Shown: positions 1 through 10,666, numbered from the stretch's first letter. The stretch: 64,000 bases of DNA from Frigoribacterium sp. JB110 (GCF_900163665.1 NZ_FUIA01000004.1:120567-184566), one strand, 5' to 3'. Numbers and translations: made by a program. Notes: generated by a model not told the origin, from the letters alone.

Positions 1-110
1 GACCGCACGGTCGAGGTCCCCTCGCCTGTGTGGAGCTGCGACTGATCCGCCCTCCGGCACCGGCCATCCGGATCTCTTGCGGTGGGGCAGCGTCCGGTAG
101 CGTCAGCTCC

Positions 111-1375
111 GTGACCGTCGAGATCGCCGTCGTCTTCGCCATCGTGGCGGTCGCGCTGTACCTGTTCGCCAGCCAGAAGCTGCCGCTGTACGTCACGTCA
201 CTGGCGATCATGGTGATCGTCATCTGCGTGCCCTTCGTCGGCAGACTGCCGTGGCTGCAGGACGCGGGTGTCGATTTCGCCTCGACGTTCCCGACTGTCG
301 AGGAAGGACTCTCCGGGCTGTCGAGCACCGCGACCGTCACGGTGATGGCCATGTTCCTGCTCTCCGCCGGAATCCAGCGGTCCGGTCTGATGCACGTGCT
401 CGGCCGGAAGATCGTGCCGCTCGTCGGTGACTCCGAGGTGCGGTTCCTGCTCGTGGTGACGGGGCTCGTCGGCGTGATCTCCGGCTTCGTCAACAACACC
501 GCTGCTGTGGCCGTCGCGATCCCGTTCGTGATCGAGTTGACGAAGCGGATCGGGATGCGCGCGTCGAAGGCGCTGATTCCGCTGAGCTTCGTCAGCATGC
601 TCGGCGGGATGCTCACGGTGATCGGAACGTCCACCTCGATCCTCGCGGTCGCACTGCTCGCGGATGTGCCCGAGTTCGGCCGTCGGCTCGGCATGTTCGA
701 GTTCGCATCCGTCGGCATCATCATCCTGGTGGTCGGCCTGCTCTACTTCGTGACCGTGGGCCGTCACCTGCTGCCGAACAGGGACATCGGCGGCGGGGAC
801 GATGACGGCGACGAGCAGTTCGTCGTCGAACTGCGGGTGCCGGCAGGCAGCGAGCTCGTCGGCACGGTCGTCGCCGAGGCCGGAGAGGTGGAGGCGATCG
901 GCGCCGAAGTGCTGCGGCTGACCCGCGACGAGGAGCGGTTCGACGGTGAGGACGCGAAGCGGGTCGTGCTCGCCGACGGAGACATTCTGACGGTCAGGGC
1001 GACGACGCGTCAGGTCGCCGACTTCGTGGCCGATGAGAGCCTGCACGTCGCCAGCGACATGGACGGCGGCTTCGGTCACGCCAGGGACGGCCACCTCGTG
1101 CGGGTCGTCGTGCGCAACCGCTGGTTGTTCAACGGCAGGCGTGCCGGCGCGATCGGATTCTGGCGGAGGTTCCGCGCCAGGCCGATCGGCATCGAGAGCA
1201 CCAGGATGCGCGCTGACCGGCTCGCAGACACGAAGCTGCGGGTCGGCGAGATCGTGCTCCTCGAGACAGCGGAGGACGAATTGCCAGGGCTGCGGCGGCA
1301 TCCGGACCTGGTGATGCTGAGCGAGTTCGAGGACGAGTTCGACCGGCGCAGGATGTGGCTGGTCGGGGCCATTAC
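111..1375 (+). pseudogene. SLC13-type permease with RCK_C domains, C-terminal half missing
   Basis: This is the N-terminal part of a divalent-anion/sodium-symporter-like (SLC13/ArsB-fold) membrane permease. Several hydrophobic segments come first, including the motif GFVNNTAAVAVAIPF typical of this superfamily. They are followed by a soluble stretch resembling two RCK_C (TrkA-C) domains, from about residue 240 to 415. Full-length members then have a second set of membrane helices. Here the homology stops after RRRMWLVGAI near 1373, and the frame runs into DNA that encodes a FecCD permease in another frame, ending at a stop near 1475. The start is probably GTG at 111; an ATG at 30 would add an atypical leader. 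With half its transmembrane core gone it is unlikely to transport. The break could be a real deletion or a misassembly. Confidence 0.7.
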
Positions 1376-2020
1376 CTGCGCGGATCGGCCGGTGTCTACT
1401 ACCTGTTCGGCTCGGAATCCCGCGCGCAGGGCCGCACCGAGCTGGTCACCCTCATGCTCACCGGCATCGCCGTGAACGCTTTCGGCGGCGCGGGGTTCGC
1501 ACTGCTGATGTTCACCGGCAGCACCGCCAGCCGCGAGCAGATCGTGTTCTGGCAGCTGGGGTCGATGAACGGCTCGAACTGGCGCGAGGTTCTCGTCGTC
1601 GCGGTCGTGGCCGTGCCGGCCACCGTCGTCGTCGTGCTCCTCGCGCACCGCTACGACCTGCTCGCTCTCGGCGACCGCACCGCGGCGCGCCTCGGCGTGC
1701 GGGTCGAACGTCTCCGTCTGGTGTCGGTCGTGCTCGTGGCTCTGAACACCGGCGTCGCCGTCGCCTTCGTCGGCATCATCGCGTTCGTGGGACTGGTCGT
1801 GCCGCACCTGGTGCGCATGATCCTCGGGCCGACCCATCGCTCTCTGATCATCGCCTCGCTCCTCGGCGGGGCGGTGCTGATGGTCTACGCGGATCTGGCC
1901 GCGCGCACGATCGTGCCGTCGGCCGACCTCCCGATCGGTCTGCTCACCTCGCTCATCGGCGGGCCGTTCTTCCACTGGCTCATCCGGCGCAATCGGCGCA
2001 GGGTGGGGGGATGGACGTGA
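1376..2020 (+). pseudogene. hmuU: FecCD-family (heme/iron) ABC permease, N-terminus missing
   Basis: This is the C-terminal two thirds of a BtuC/FecCD ABC importer permease. The family signature is clear: a LTGIAVNAF helix, the FWQLGSMNG loop, GIIAFVGLVVPHLVRMILGPTHR (in pieces, the EAA-like loop contacting the ATPase), and the closing GGPFFHWLIRR. The first helices and start are absent because the reading frame begins inside the upstream SLC13-like fragment. A GTG at 1355 could start a truncated product, but that product would lack several helices. The stop overlaps the start of the ATPase gene by 10 nt, as in intact hmuUV operons. The symbol rests on the adjacent HmuV-like ATPase. The matching binding protein (hmuT) is not in the window. 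Confidence 0.75.
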
Positions 2021-2796
2021 CGGACGCCGCCTTCCGCCTCACCGACGTCGGCTGCGGGCTCGGCGGGCGCACCATCCTTTCGGAGGTGGCCCTCGACATC
2101 CGGCGCTCGCATGTGCTCGCCCTGGTGGGCCCGAACGGAGCGGGGAAGTCGACGCTGCTGGGCGTGCTGACCGGAGACGTCCGCTCGTCGTCGGGAGAGG
2201 TGCTGTTGGCCGACAGGCCGCTCGACTCCTGGGGTCCGCGCGTGCTGTCGCGCACGCGGGCGGTGCTGCTGCAGGACAACGCGGTGACCTTCTCGTCCAC
2301 GGCCAGGCAGGTGGTGGAGATAGGCAGAGCGCCATGGATCGGCGTCGCCGATGCCGAGGCCGACGAGCGCGCGATCGACGAGGCGATGCGCAGCGCTGAC
2401 GTGATCCCGCTCGCCTCCCGGAGCTTCCCCGCGCTCTCCGGAGGAGAGAGGGCGCACTCGTCGCTGGCGCGCGTGCTCGCGCAGGACACCGACATCCTGC
2501 TGCTCGACGAACCGACGGCGGCGCTGGACCTGCGTCATCAGGAGGAGATCATGCGGCTCGCGCGGCGACTGGCGCGCGGCGGCCGGGCCGTGGTCGTCGT
2601 GCTGCACGATCTGTCGCTCGTTGGAGCCTCTGCGGACGAGGTCGCCGTGTTCGACGGCGGCACGCTGCGCGCGCACGGCGCCCCGGATGAGGTGCTCGAT
2701 GCCGAGCTGACCGAGTCGGTCTACGGCACCCCGGTGCGCGTCGTCACCGATCCAGGCGCGGGCAAGCCGATCGTGCTGCCGCGCCGCGAGGGGTGA
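2011..2796 (+). CDS. hmuV: heme ABC transporter ATP-binding protein
   Basis: This is the cytoplasmic ATPase of a heme/iron importer, 261 aa and normal for HmuV. It has Walker A GPNGAGKST (residues 40-48), the signature LSGGERAHSSLARVLAQ, Walker B ILLLDEPTAALD and the switch histidine in VVVLHDLSL. The signature has AHSS where many HmuV proteins have a QR-containing sequence. The start ATG overlaps the end of the permease frame by 10 nt, so the two were translationally coupled. Because the permease is truncated here, this gene may be an orphan or may serve another FecCD permease. Confidence 0.85.
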   Translation: MDVTDAAFRLTDVGCGLGGRTILSEVALDIRRSHVLALVGPNGAGKSTLLGVLTGDVRSSSGEVLLADRPLDSWGPRVLSRTRAVLLQDNAVTFSSTARQVVEIGRAPWIGVADAEADERAIDEAMRSADVIPLASRSFPALSGGERAHSSLARVLAQDTDILLLDEPTAALDLRHQEEIMRLARRLARGGRAVVVVLHDLSLVGASADEVAVFDGGTLRAHGAPDEVLDAELTESVYGTPVRVVTDPGAGKPIVLPRREG

Positions 2797-2862
2797 GTGC
2801 GGACGGGGACGCGCACGGCCCCGCGTTCTGCGTTCTGACCACTCGCTGTCGGAGGCGGTCGG

Positions 2863-2874
2863 CATGATGGAGGA
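2863..2874 (+). promoter_or_regulatory. -10-like hexamer giving a leaderless start
   Basis: CATGAT at 2863-2868 lies exactly 6 nt before the ATG at 2875, the geometry of actinobacterial leaderless transcripts. A GGAGGA fills the 6-nt gap directly against the ATG, which is too close for an ordinary ribosome binding site. Confidence 0.4.
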
Positions 2875-3468
2875 ATGAACTCGAAGCCGACTCTGCACGC
2901 CTGGGTCGACGAGTCCATGCACACGGCGACGCCGACGATGCCCGAGGGGATCTACCTGCTCGCAGCGACCGTCGCTGATCCGGCGGCCTGCGAGCCCGTT
3001 CGGGACGTGCTTCGCGGACTGCCTCCGGGGCGAGCGCGGCGTCTGCATTGGAAGGACAGCGACGCTCGCACTCGTCGCACTCTCGCAGCGATCGTCGGTG
3101 GGATCGACATCGAACACACCGTGGTCGTCGGAGCATCCATCGATGTGCGAAAGCAAGAGCGGGCTCGCCGCAAATGCATGATCCACCTCTTGCACGCACT
3201 TTTTGAGCTGGGCGTCTCTCATGTCTGGGCAGAGCGGCGAACGCCATCACTGAACCAGCGCGACCTGCAGCTGATCAATGCTCTGCGCTCACAGCATGCG
3301 ATCCCAGACAAGCTGCATGTGGATTTCACTCATCCCGATCAAGAGCCGATGCTGTGGCTGCCCGATATCGTCGCAGGCGCGATCGGATTGCATCATCGAG
3401 GGGATGATGCAATGCCGTACGAGCGTCTGCGTGCTGGAGTCACGGAACACGTCATCCGACTCGACTGA
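2875..3468 (+). CDS. DUF3800-like protein
   Basis: A 197-aa soluble protein. The N-terminal WVDES motif, a central VVVGASIDV strand and a C-terminal acidic/hydrophobic motif (DQEPMLWLPDIVAGAI) match the pattern of DUF3800 proteins, which have an RNase H-like fold and often occur in mobile or defence-rich DNA. The biochemical function is unknown. It converges with the Wadjet operon, ending 177 nt from the end of jetD. No signal peptide or membrane segment is visible. The family call is from motif pattern only. Confidence 0.6.
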   Translation: MNSKPTLHAWVDESMHTATPTMPEGIYLLAATVADPAACEPVRDVLRGLPPGRARRLHWKDSDARTRRTLAAIVGGIDIEHTVVVGASIDVRKQERARRKCMIHLLHALFELGVSHVWAERRTPSLNQRDLQLINALRSQHAIPDKLHVDFTHPDQEPMLWLPDIVAGAIGLHHRGDDAMPYERLRAGVTEHVIRLD

Positions 3469-3644
3469 TGCAGACGTCAGGGCCGGGTCTCGGTATACCC
3501 CGAGAGTCCCAGCCCTTCCTTCCTCGCGCCCCTGCGGGGGGAGGCATGGCGCCAGGATAGCACCGCCTGCTGTGTGTTGCGGCGGGCAGTAGTCGCAGAC
3601 CCGGCACAACAGCGCGACCGTGCGGTTGCTGGGCAGAGGCACAC

Positions 3645-4802
3645 CTACGAAGGCAGTCGCTGTGTGGCCCATGCCCAGTCGATCCGCTCCTGCTCCAGTC
3701 GAAGTGACGGCCCGAAGCGGTCACTGATGACGTCGGCGTACAGTGCATTCTCCGCTGCCGTGAGGAGCGGGAGCGCGGCATTCGTCTGGCTGTCCTCGCG
3801 GCCCCATCGCTCCTCGTGGCGCAGCAGGGTGTCGCGGTCCATCAGTGCTGAGCGCACGCCGGGGAGGTGGGAGCGCACGCGGTTCAGGATCTGGAACCCG
3901 TGCGTGTCGATGTCGCCCCAGTAGCTCACATCTCCGCGGGCAGCGGCCGACCGCAGCCACGGGAGCGAGGCCGCCTGCGAGGCGTCGTATCCTCGCCCGT
4001 AGAGGACGACACCGCCGGGAGGAATCGGAACGCTGAGATAGGTGACCTCGTTCTCGACAATGAGGGCCTGTGCGATCTCGACGGGGAGTTCTGCGAGCTC
4101 GTCGGTTCGCAGCTCCGCCTCTGTGAGAGGCGCGGGCAGGCGGAGGGTGTCCGGATCGAAGCGGAGCCGGACCCGCGGCGGTTTCGCCGCGAACCCCAGG
4201 TCCGTGACGAAGCCCTGTGCGCTCGTGCGAACGGCGAGCAGGGCCGCGAGCACGCCGCGATGACGTTCGATGAACTTAGTGTCGACGCCGGGAGCATCCA
4301 CCTGGCGCAGATAGAGCCCCGTTCCGGCGTTCCAGTCCAACCATTCGAGCGCCGTGAGAATCGATGGCCACTCCTCGGCCAAGCTCACGGCGCGCAGCGG
4401 ATGGGCGACGACCCAATCTGTGACAGCCGGTCTCCCAGCCGTCGCGGCAAGCACGCCATCGAAGCGCCGCACGTCCTCCCGGACGCCGAGCAGACGCCAC
4501 GCCTGCTCGTAGCTGCGCACGATCGCGCGACCGGGAAGTGTCGAGCGCCCGATGGTGCGGCCGCCGACGACCTTCGATTCGAGCTCGAAGCGGCGGCCGT
4601 TGTCGGAGCGGCGTTCGAGGTCGGCTGCCCAGCGTCGGATCTCTTCGAGCCGTTCCGAGAGATCGGCGGCGGCCGGGGTGCGAAGCGTCACACGGATCGC
4701 TTCGAAGGGTTCGCCGAGGGTGTGCGCTCGCAGCAGCGCACCGCTGGCCCAGCGCCGGCGAACCTTCGTCTCGACGTCGGCAGAGGTCGTCCAGGACGTC
4801 AT
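3645..4802 (-). CDS. jetD: Wadjet anti-plasmid system protein JetD (DUF3322/DUF2220)
   Basis: This is the nuclease subunit of a Wadjet system, 385 aa. The N-terminal part resembles DUF3322. The C-terminal half is DUF2220, a topoisomerase VI/Toprim-like domain, with the acidic motif [13 protein letters not shown] (about residues 292-304) expected to bind metal and cut plasmid DNA extruded by the JetABC motor. It is the last gene of jetABCD and its start overlaps the end of jetC by 4 nt. The length and the intact DxDxHG-type motif suggest a functional gene. Confidence 0.9.
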   Translation of the reverse strand: MTSWTTSADVETKVRRRWASGALLRAHTLGEPFEAIRVTLRTPAAADLSERLEEIRRWAADLERRSDNGRRFELESKVVGGRTIGRSTLPGRAIVRSYEQAWRLLGVREDVRRFDGVLAATAGRPAVTDWVVAHPLRAVSLAEEWPSILTALEWLDWNAGTGLYLRQVDAPGVDTKFIERHRGVLAALLAVRTSAQGFVTDLGFAAKPPRVRLRFDPDTLRLPAPLTEAELRTDELAELPVEIAQALIVENEVTYLSVPIPPGGVVLYGRGYDASQAASLPWLRSAAARGDVSYWGDIDTHGFQILNRVRSHLPGVRSALMDRDTLLRHEERWGREDSQTNAALPLLTAAENALYADVISDRFGPSLRLEQERIDWAWATQRLPS

Positions 4803-7800
4803 CCGGTACCGGCCGTCCTGCGCGCGCGGAATTCCTCCACGGTGAGGGTGTGCACCCGCGATGCCGCGCCGGTCGGGTTGTCGACGAAGCCGATCGAGCT
4901 CACATGCCGCTCGATGACGTGCACCTTCTGCAGCGGCGTCACGATCAGCAGCTGCAGCCCGAGCTTCGCGAACAGCTCGAGTGCGTAGCGCGTGGACTGG
5001 TCAGAGCCCCGTCCGAAGGCTTCGTCGATGACGGCGAATCGGAAGTCCTTTGATTTCATCACGCCCCACTCGAGCCCGAACTGGTAGGCCAGCGACGCGG
5101 CGAGGATGGTGTAGGCCAGCTTCTCCTTCTGACCGCCCGATTTGCCGTCGGAGTCGGTGTAGTGCTCGTGCTCGACGCCGGTCTGGCGGTCGCGTTCTGA
5201 GGCGGCGAAGGTGTACCAGTTGCGCACGTCGGTGACCCTGCCCGCCCAGGCCCGGTCGGTGTCCGCGTGATTCGGCCTGCCGCGGAATCTCTCGACGAGC
5301 ACGCGTACGCGCTCGAAACGCAGCTCCGCATCATCCGCCCCGGCATCGATCAGGTCTCCCGTCGCGGCACGCATGTCGGAACGGAAATCCCGGATCTCCG
5401 TGTTCACGGTCGGCTCCGCGACGAGCGCGATCACCCTGCCGGGGTTGTAGTCGATCGCCCCGAGCGCCTCGTTGATGGTGTCGACCCTGCCCCGGATGTC
5501 CTCCGCCTGCCGACCCAGCCAGGCATTGAAACCGGCGAGCTCCTTGATCGCCTCGGTGTTCAGCTGGCGGTGGAACTCCTGTTCGAACCGCGGTAGGTCG
5601 TCGCGCTGAACTCTGTCGTGCAGACGGCGGAACTCGTCGATCGATCCGATGTTCGCGTCCATTTCGGAGGCCAGTTCCGGCCACTTTCGAAGGATCTCCC
5701 CCATCTGCTGCTGAATGCTGGTGGTGTGGCCGTTCAACTCCCGCTGAGCGGCCTCGACCGCCGACGTGAGCTCGCGCGTGAGCCGGGTGCGCAGCTCGTC
5801 GCAGCCGTCGACGCTGGTGGGCCCGCGTCGCGTTCCGATGCGCTCACGAAGCGCATCGGCGTGCGCGTGCGATGCCTTGCGCACCTCGCCGGGGAGCGCA
5901 TCGAGCACGTGATGCTCTCGCGTCTCGCGGGCGCGAAGCTGCTGGAGCTCGTGGTCGATGCTGCCGATGTGCTGTGCGGCGGTTTCGAGCAGAGCGTCGC
6001 AGTGGGTCTCTTGGTCGGCCAATTCGTCGAGCTCACGGTCGATTTCGGCAAGCCGGGAGGAACCGGCGACGATGCGCTCGCGTTCCTTGCGCAGAGAATC
6101 GAGCTCGACTGTTGCCGTGGCCGTGTCGATCTCCGCCCATCCGGCATACTCCTCGAGCCGACCGAGTGCGGCGAGCAGCTTCGCGAAAGCGGTCTCGAGC
6201 CCGTCGATCTCGTCGAGGCGACGGGCGGCCCGCTGAGCGCGGTCGCGCACGCGCTCGAGCCGCTCGGTCAGTGCCGCGATCTTGCGTTCGCTGCTGCGAC
6301 CGAGCACCCACCAGCTGGCGTCCGTGACACGGCGACGGTCGTCCTTCTCATGGCGATCGCGGTCGCGCACGAGGCCCTCGGCGGTGACCGCGCGATCTTC
6401 GCGCTGCAGATCGGCGACCGAGTCGACGAGACGATGACCGGCACGACGGGCGAGTTCCCCGCGCAGATGATCTTCGAACATGCCCGGCTCGATCTCGAGT
6501 ATGTCGACGAGGCGCAGCGGCCCGTCGGACTCGGCGGCGACGGCGCGGATTCCGCGTTCCGGCACGCGAAGGTACACGAGGCGCTCGCCGAGGTGGCGCG
6601 AGTTCACCCAATCGGATGTGCGCGAGTACAGCTCCTGCGGCACGAGGAGCGTCATCGCGAACGGCCGGAGCACCCGTTCGGCGGCTCCCCGCCAGCGCGC
6701 GTGCTCGTCGCGCACGTCGATGAGCTCGCCCGCGAACGGGAGCTCCGCGTCGGCGACGCCGAGTGACCGGCACAGGTCGTCGCGCACGCCTACGAGTCGC
6801 TGCGGCAAATTGTTGCGGCGCGACTCGAGCCCGGCGATCTCGTCTTCGAACTCGCGCTTCTGCGCCAGCAGTCCGCCGTGCTCGAGCACGAGAGGAGCCT
6901 TCTCCTCGGCGAGTGCGCGCTGTTCTGCTGCGAGTCGGACGCCTTCCGCGGTCATCTCGCTCGCGCGCGCCCGGAAAGATGCCACATCCGTCACGGGCGC
7001 CATCTCGGCCTCCGCCAGCAGCTCGTCGTAGCGACCCCGCTTCTGCGTCCGAGAAGTGAGGCGGGCTTCCGCCTCGGGGATCGCGGCGTCGAGGGCGCCG
7101 ATTCGGTCGCCGCCGGCACCGAGCCGCTCGGCCTGCAGCGATTCGCGTCGCGGGACGAACCCGGCGCGCTGCGCGCGTAGGTCGTCTCGCTCCGAGGTCG
7201 CCGCTGCGAGTTCACCGTCGGCCGCGCGGACAGCGTTGGCCAAGACCTCGAGGGTGAGCTCCGCGATGAACACAACCAGCGCGTCGCGTTCATTCGCGTG
7301 CCGATCCCGCCGTGCGCTGGCGTCGTCGTACTTGTCGGCTGCGGCGACCAGGGGCTCGAGCAGACCGAGCTGCGCGGTGGCACGCTGCACGGCCTCATGA
7401 GACCGGGTCAGGTTCTCGTAGTGGTCGACGAGCCGGGTGATGCGGGCGTTCGCATCCGACGGCTCGAGCATATGGCTGCGGACGAAGTCGTTGAGGTTGC
7501 CCACCGACTTCATCGACACGGTCTGGTGGAACAGCTCCATCGCCTGTTCGGAGCGGATGCCGAGCAGGCGGCGCATCCGGCGGGCATAGTCCGGAAAGGT
7601 GCTGTCGATGGTGGCGCCGCCCTTGCGCAGCCGACTCCGCAGCGTCTTCAGGTCGCTTCCGAAATCGCTGAAGTCGCCCGCCACCGACATCTCGGCCGCG
7701 GCGGTGACGTAGAAGCGCTCCGGCTGCCCGGTCCGATCCCGCTGGTGGAACACCTGGGCGACGGTGACCTGCTCGTCGTACCCTTCGTTGGCGAAGACGC

Positions 7801-8173
7801 CGAGGAGCACGGAGTACGAATGCGAATCGCGTAGGCCGACGGGACGGGACGCGCCGGTGGCTTCGCTCCGCTCGGAGCGGTAGTGCCCCTCGACATAGCT
7901 GCGCAGGCTCCGTTCCTTCGAACCGGCTCCTGCCGCCTTGTTGTACGAGATCCGGTGCGCAGGAAGCAAGAGAGTCGTGATCGCGTCGACGAGCGTCGAC
8001 TTGCCGCTGCCGATATCTCCGGTCAGCAGCGAGGTGTGCCCATTCGGATGAAGCGACCAGACCTGCTTGTCGAAGGTTCCCCAGTTGTACGCCTCGAGCC
8101 GGTGCAGGCGATAGCCGGCCCTGGCGCTGCCCAAGTCGTCGAGTTCGAGAGCGGAGAAGAGGGAGTCACTCAT
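4799..8173 (-). CDS. jetC: Wadjet anti-plasmid system protein JetC (SMC/MukB-like ATPase)
   Basis: This is the SMC-like motor subunit, 1124 aa, that loops and extrudes circular DNA. Walker A is GDIGSGKST at residues 52-60, followed by [11 protein letters not shown]. Long heptad-rich coiled coils occupy roughly residues 290-480 and 640-900 around a hinge-like region (about 490-600). The C-terminal head carries [15 protein letters not shown] as ABC signature and [12 protein letters not shown] as Walker B. The N-terminal [12 protein letters not shown] motif is typical of JetC/MksF relatives. It overlaps jetB by 8 nt and jetD by 4 nt, so all four proteins are probably made from one message. Confidence 0.93.
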   Translation of the reverse strand: MSDSLFSALELDDLGSARAGYRLHRLEAYNWGTFDKQVWSLHPNGHTSLLTGDIGSGKSTLVDAITTLLLPAHRISYNKAAGAGSKERSLRSYVEGHYRSERSEATGASRPVGLRDSHSYSVLLGVFANEGYDEQVTVAQVFHQRDRTGQPERFYVTAAAEMSVAGDFSDFGSDLKTLRSRLRKGGATIDSTFPDYARRMRRLLGIRSEQAMELFHQTVSMKSVGNLNDFVRSHMLEPSDANARITRLVDHYENLTRSHEAVQRATAQLGLLEPLVAAADKYDDASARRDRHANERDALVVFIAELTLEVLANAVRAADGELAAATSERDDLRAQRAGFVPRRESLQAERLGAGGDRIGALDAAIPEAEARLTSRTQKRGRYDELLAEAEMAPVTDVASFRARASEMTAEGVRLAAEQRALAEEKAPLVLEHGGLLAQKREFEDEIAGLESRRNNLPQRLVGVRDDLCRSLGVADAELPFAGELIDVRDEHARWRGAAERVLRPFAMTLLVPQELYSRTSDWVNSRHLGERLVYLRVPERGIRAVAAESDGPLRLVDILEIEPGMFEDHLRGELARRAGHRLVDSVADLQREDRAVTAEGLVRDRDRHEKDDRRRVTDASWWVLGRSSERKIAALTERLERVRDRAQRAARRLDEIDGLETAFAKLLAALGRLEEYAGWAEIDTATATVELDSLRKERERIVAGSSRLAEIDRELDELADQETHCDALLETAAQHIGSIDHELQQLRARETREHHVLDALPGEVRKASHAHADALRERIGTRRGPTSVDGCDELRTRLTRELTSAVEAAQRELNGHTTSIQQQMGEILRKWPELASEMDANIGSIDEFRRLHDRVQRDDLPRFEQEFHRQLNTEAIKELAGFNAWLGRQAEDIRGRVDTINEALGAIDYNPGRVIALVAEPTVNTEIRDFRSDMRAATGDLIDAGADDAELRFERVRVLVERFRGRPNHADTDRAWAGRVTDVRNWYTFAASERDRQTGVEHEHYTDSDGKSGGQKEKLAYTILAASLAYQFGLEWGVMKSKDFRFAVIDEAFGRGSDQSTRYALELFAKLGLQLLIVTPLQKVHVIERHVSSIGFVDNPTGAASRVHTLTVEEFRARRTAGTG

Positions 8174-8771
8174 CGGCGCCTCCCGGAATGGCAGCGTCGG
8201 CGTACTCGGAGAGCCGGGATGCGAAGTCCGCCATCGTCTCGGCGTCCACGTATGCCTTCAGGATGCGCTTGACCTCCCAAGCGGCGGGCGCCGTTGCGCT
8301 CCGGCCGCGCATCTCGCGCAGGAACCCGAGCTTGACGGCCTGGGAGATGGTCGCATCCGCCTGGCTGAGCGTGCGTGCTTCGTTCGTGGTGTCCTTCAGA
8401 TACACGCGTAGCATTTCGACGATCTGGTCGCGCTCGAGCACGAGCTTTCCCTCCTCGCCGCTCGACTCGAACTCGGCGAGACGCTTGCGCAGCAGCAGCA
8501 GGAGAAGACTGACGTTGTAGGTGAGCGCGCGCCGTTTCACGAGCCGGGGGAGCGACTCGTCGCCCTCGTCCGGTTCGGCCGTGCGCAGATAGGCGTAGCC
8601 CTCGAGGTCGTCCACGATCACGTCGATGCCGATCTCGGTGAAATGGTCGCGCACGGCGGCTGCATGGCGCTCGAGCCCGCGCCATGTCTCCTCGTGCGTC
8701 TCGCGGTAGACGACCCCGTTCATCAGCCGGATGATCGTGGACGCGATCATGTGCTCTTCGGGCGTTCTCAT
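8166..8771 (-). CDS. jetB: Wadjet anti-plasmid system protein JetB (DUF4194)
   Basis: A 201-aa DUF4194 protein, the MukE/MksE-like winged-helix subunit that bridges the kleisin JetA and the SMC-like JetC. Features include the early [20 protein letters not shown] segment, [11 protein letters not shown] and a C-terminal winged-helix-like stretch. The assignment is supported by its place between DUF3375 (jetA) and the SMC-like gene, with overlaps on both sides. Confidence 0.88.
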   Translation of the reverse strand: MRTPEEHMIASTIIRLMNGVVYRETHEETWRGLERHAAAVRDHFTEIGIDVIVDDLEGYAYLRTAEPDEGDESLPRLVKRRALTYNVSLLLLLLRKRLAEFESSGEEGKLVLERDQIVEMLRVYLKDTTNEARTLSQADATISQAVKLGFLREMRGRSATAPAAWEVKRILKAYVDAETMADFASRLSEYADAAIPGGADE

Positions 8772-10198
8772 GCTCGAGTCACCGTCACACGCGGCAGCCT
8801 GGTGCGTTTGGCGATGCCTTCCGGATCGGTGTAGTCGATGGTGATCTCCTCGTCGTCGTGCATATCGATGCGGATGTCATCTTCGTTCAGCGCGAGATAG
8901 CTGAGCACCTCGGCGATGCCCTCCTCGACGGGGTACATTCCGATGACATCGGCGAGTTCGGCGGTGCTGTGCGGGGGAATGATCGCCCTGATGTTGCCCG
9001 CGAGACGCGCCACGTCGACGAAGCGCTGTGTCAGGAGGGCATCGAATTCGGCATCATCGGCCTCTTCCGGCGAGATGAGGCTGTCGACGCTCGCCTCGGG
9101 CCGCACACTGTACAGCGGGCGTTCGAAGGGGAGCTCGACGGTGACGCCGGGCTCGTCTATTTCGAGACCGAGGTCGACGGAGGGAGGGTCGTTCCTGACG
9201 CGAATGGCCGCGTGCTCCACCGTTCGCACGAGATCGAGCACGCGTCGGTTCTCGAGCCACGCCTGTTCCTCGAGGAACCGGCGCAGCTGCTCGGACAGAT
9301 TACGCACCGTCTGCTGAGTCCGCTCTGCGGCTTCCGCCCAGTCGTGATGGATGAACCGCAGACGCCTGTCGGCCTCGACCGCGGGCATCCGCTGGACGTC
9401 CGCGACGAGGCCGGCCAGCTCCTGCTGGCGCTGCTCCGAGAGCAGGAAGTCGTAGAAGGCCTGGAAGCTGCGCCCCTGGTCTGACGCGGCGATGTCGGTC
9501 CTTGTGGAGACCAGCTCGGTCAGGAGCTCTCCCTTGCTGTCGCCCCAGGACGCGATCTTCTCGCGCGCCGAGCGGTCGAGACTGCGGAAGTTCTCCTCCA
9601 CCTCGCGGAAGTCGCTCAGCAGCTCGCGCGCCGTCGACGAGAACTGGTGATAGCGCTCACGCACGGCCGTCTCGTGCATCGGCGCGACGCGGCCCTCGCG
9701 CACCGCGTCGATCTCGGCGTCGATCCCTTCCCTGCGGCGCTCCAACTCGGCGATGCGGACCTCAGGATCGGTTTCGCTGCCGTGCACGATCTGGCGGAGG
9801 AGATCGAATAGCGTGTGCAGCCGGGACTCCGTGCCCACGAACTCCCTTCGCTGGAGTTCCTGTACCCAGCGGTGTGCCTTCTCCACCGGCGGCGTCGCGT
9901 CGTAGTGGACTTCGTCTGAGTCGACCGGATAGAACTTGCGCAGCCATCCGCGCTCCGGCGAAGCCCAATCGTCGAGATACTCGACCGGCTCGCGGGGGAA
10001 GAGCTCGGGATCGCGTGAGCGGATGGTGTAGAGGTGGTCGTCGAGAGCATCGATGAGCGCGCTCGCCGGAGTTGCTCCGTTATTCTCATCGACGAAGTGT
10101 CGACCGAGGAAGGACAGCACGAGTGGTGCGCTGTCGGCGCGCAGCAGGCGCCAGGCCGGATGCTTGTTCCGCAGCTGCGTCAGGTCGTCGAAGTCCAC
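8768..10198 (-). CDS. jetA: Wadjet anti-plasmid system protein JetA (DUF3375)
   Basis: This is the kleisin-like (MukF/MksB-related) subunit, 476 aa, first gene of the operon. The N-terminal LRNKHPAWRLLRADSAPLVLSFL is characteristic of DUF3375. A helical region and an acidic C-terminal part follow. The start is taken as GTG at 10198 because a TAGCCT -10-like hexamer lies exactly 6 nt upstream and no ribosome binding site is seen, so the mRNA is probably leaderless. The stop overlaps jetB by 4 nt. Confidence 0.9.
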   Translation of the reverse strand: MDFDDLTQLRNKHPAWRLLRADSAPLVLSFLGRHFVDENNGATPASALIDALDDHLYTIRSRDPELFPREPVEYLDDWASPERGWLRKFYPVDSDEVHYDATPPVEKAHRWVQELQRREFVGTESRLHTLFDLLRQIVHGSETDPEVRIAELERRREGIDAEIDAVREGRVAPMHETAVRERYHQFSSTARELLSDFREVEENFRSLDRSAREKIASWGDSKGELLTELVSTRTDIAASDQGRSFQAFYDFLLSEQRQQELAGLVADVQRMPAVEADRRLRFIHHDWAEAAERTQQTVRNLSEQLRRFLEEQAWLENRRVLDLVRTVEHAAIRVRNDPPSVDLGLEIDEPGVTVELPFERPLYSVRPEASVDSLISPEEADDAEFDALLTQRFVDVARLAGNIRAIIPPHSTAELADVIGMYPVEEGIAEVLSYLALNEDDIRIDMHDDEEITIDYTDPEGIAKRTRLPRVTVTRA

Positions 10199-10210
10199 CC
10201 CACGAGGCTA
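10199..10210 (-). promoter_or_regulatory. predicted leaderless promoter of jetABCD
   Basis: On the minus strand TAGCCT (10210-10205) is followed by 6 nt and then the GTG start of jetA. I see no convincing -35 box, which is common for actinobacterial -10-dependent promoters. Confidence 0.45.
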
Positions 10211-10592
10211 TCGGGGGCCTGCGACGTTGAGCCACGTCACCGATGCCGAACCGGCGGGCCCGATGGCCGAGTCGCGCTGATCGGCACTGCGGCCCGGCCG
10301 GTGCGTGAACGGCGGGAACCCGGCACGAGATGCTCCGCGAATTCTGCATTGGGCCTCCGCGAACTACACCTAGTACGAGAGTTCCGACGGCGAGGCGGGG
10401 ATTCTCCCCACCCACGAGGCGGCGAAGCCCCGCAGAAGCTAGTCAGGTTGTATGCACCAGACCCAGTCATGCGGGAGAGACGTATCGATGGCGGGGGCGT
10501 CGCGGCCTCTTCGCGGCGCTGAGGAACCGTCGACTTCGTGAGCGCGAAATAACCATCTGGCAGCAGGTTGAATGCGCATGGTTTTATCTCTG
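10211..10592. other. intergenic region between jetA and tRNA-Gly
   Basis: About 380 bases with no convincing gene. It lies at the 3' end of tRNA-Gly, where integrative elements often insert. I see no integrase gene and could not find by eye a second copy of the tRNA 3' end nearby. The open frames that cross it have no recognisable protein content. Confidence 0.5.
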
Positions 10593-10666
10593 TGGAGGGG
10601 ATGACGGGAATCGAACCCGCGCTGTCTGCTTGGGAAGCAGAAGTTCTACCATTGAACTACATCCCC
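10593..10666 (-). tRNA. tRNA-Gly (anticodon CCC)
   Basis: Read on the minus strand it starts GGGGATG, paired with CATCCCC at the 3' end, followed by T and an encoded CCA (10595-10593). The anticodon arm is TCTGC-TTCCCAA-GCAGA with anticodon CCC. The T arm is GCGGG-TTCGATT-CCCGT with one G-T pair. The D arm contains AGTTCAATGGTAGAAC. All parts of a 74-nt glycine tRNA are present. Confidence 0.95.

Noticed and set aside
4799..8173. Chromosomal condensin (MukB/MksB/SMC) instead of a defence gene
   Set aside because: The DUF2220-type fourth gene and the DUF3375-DUF4194-SMC-DUF2220 order are specific to Wadjet, not to housekeeping condensin.
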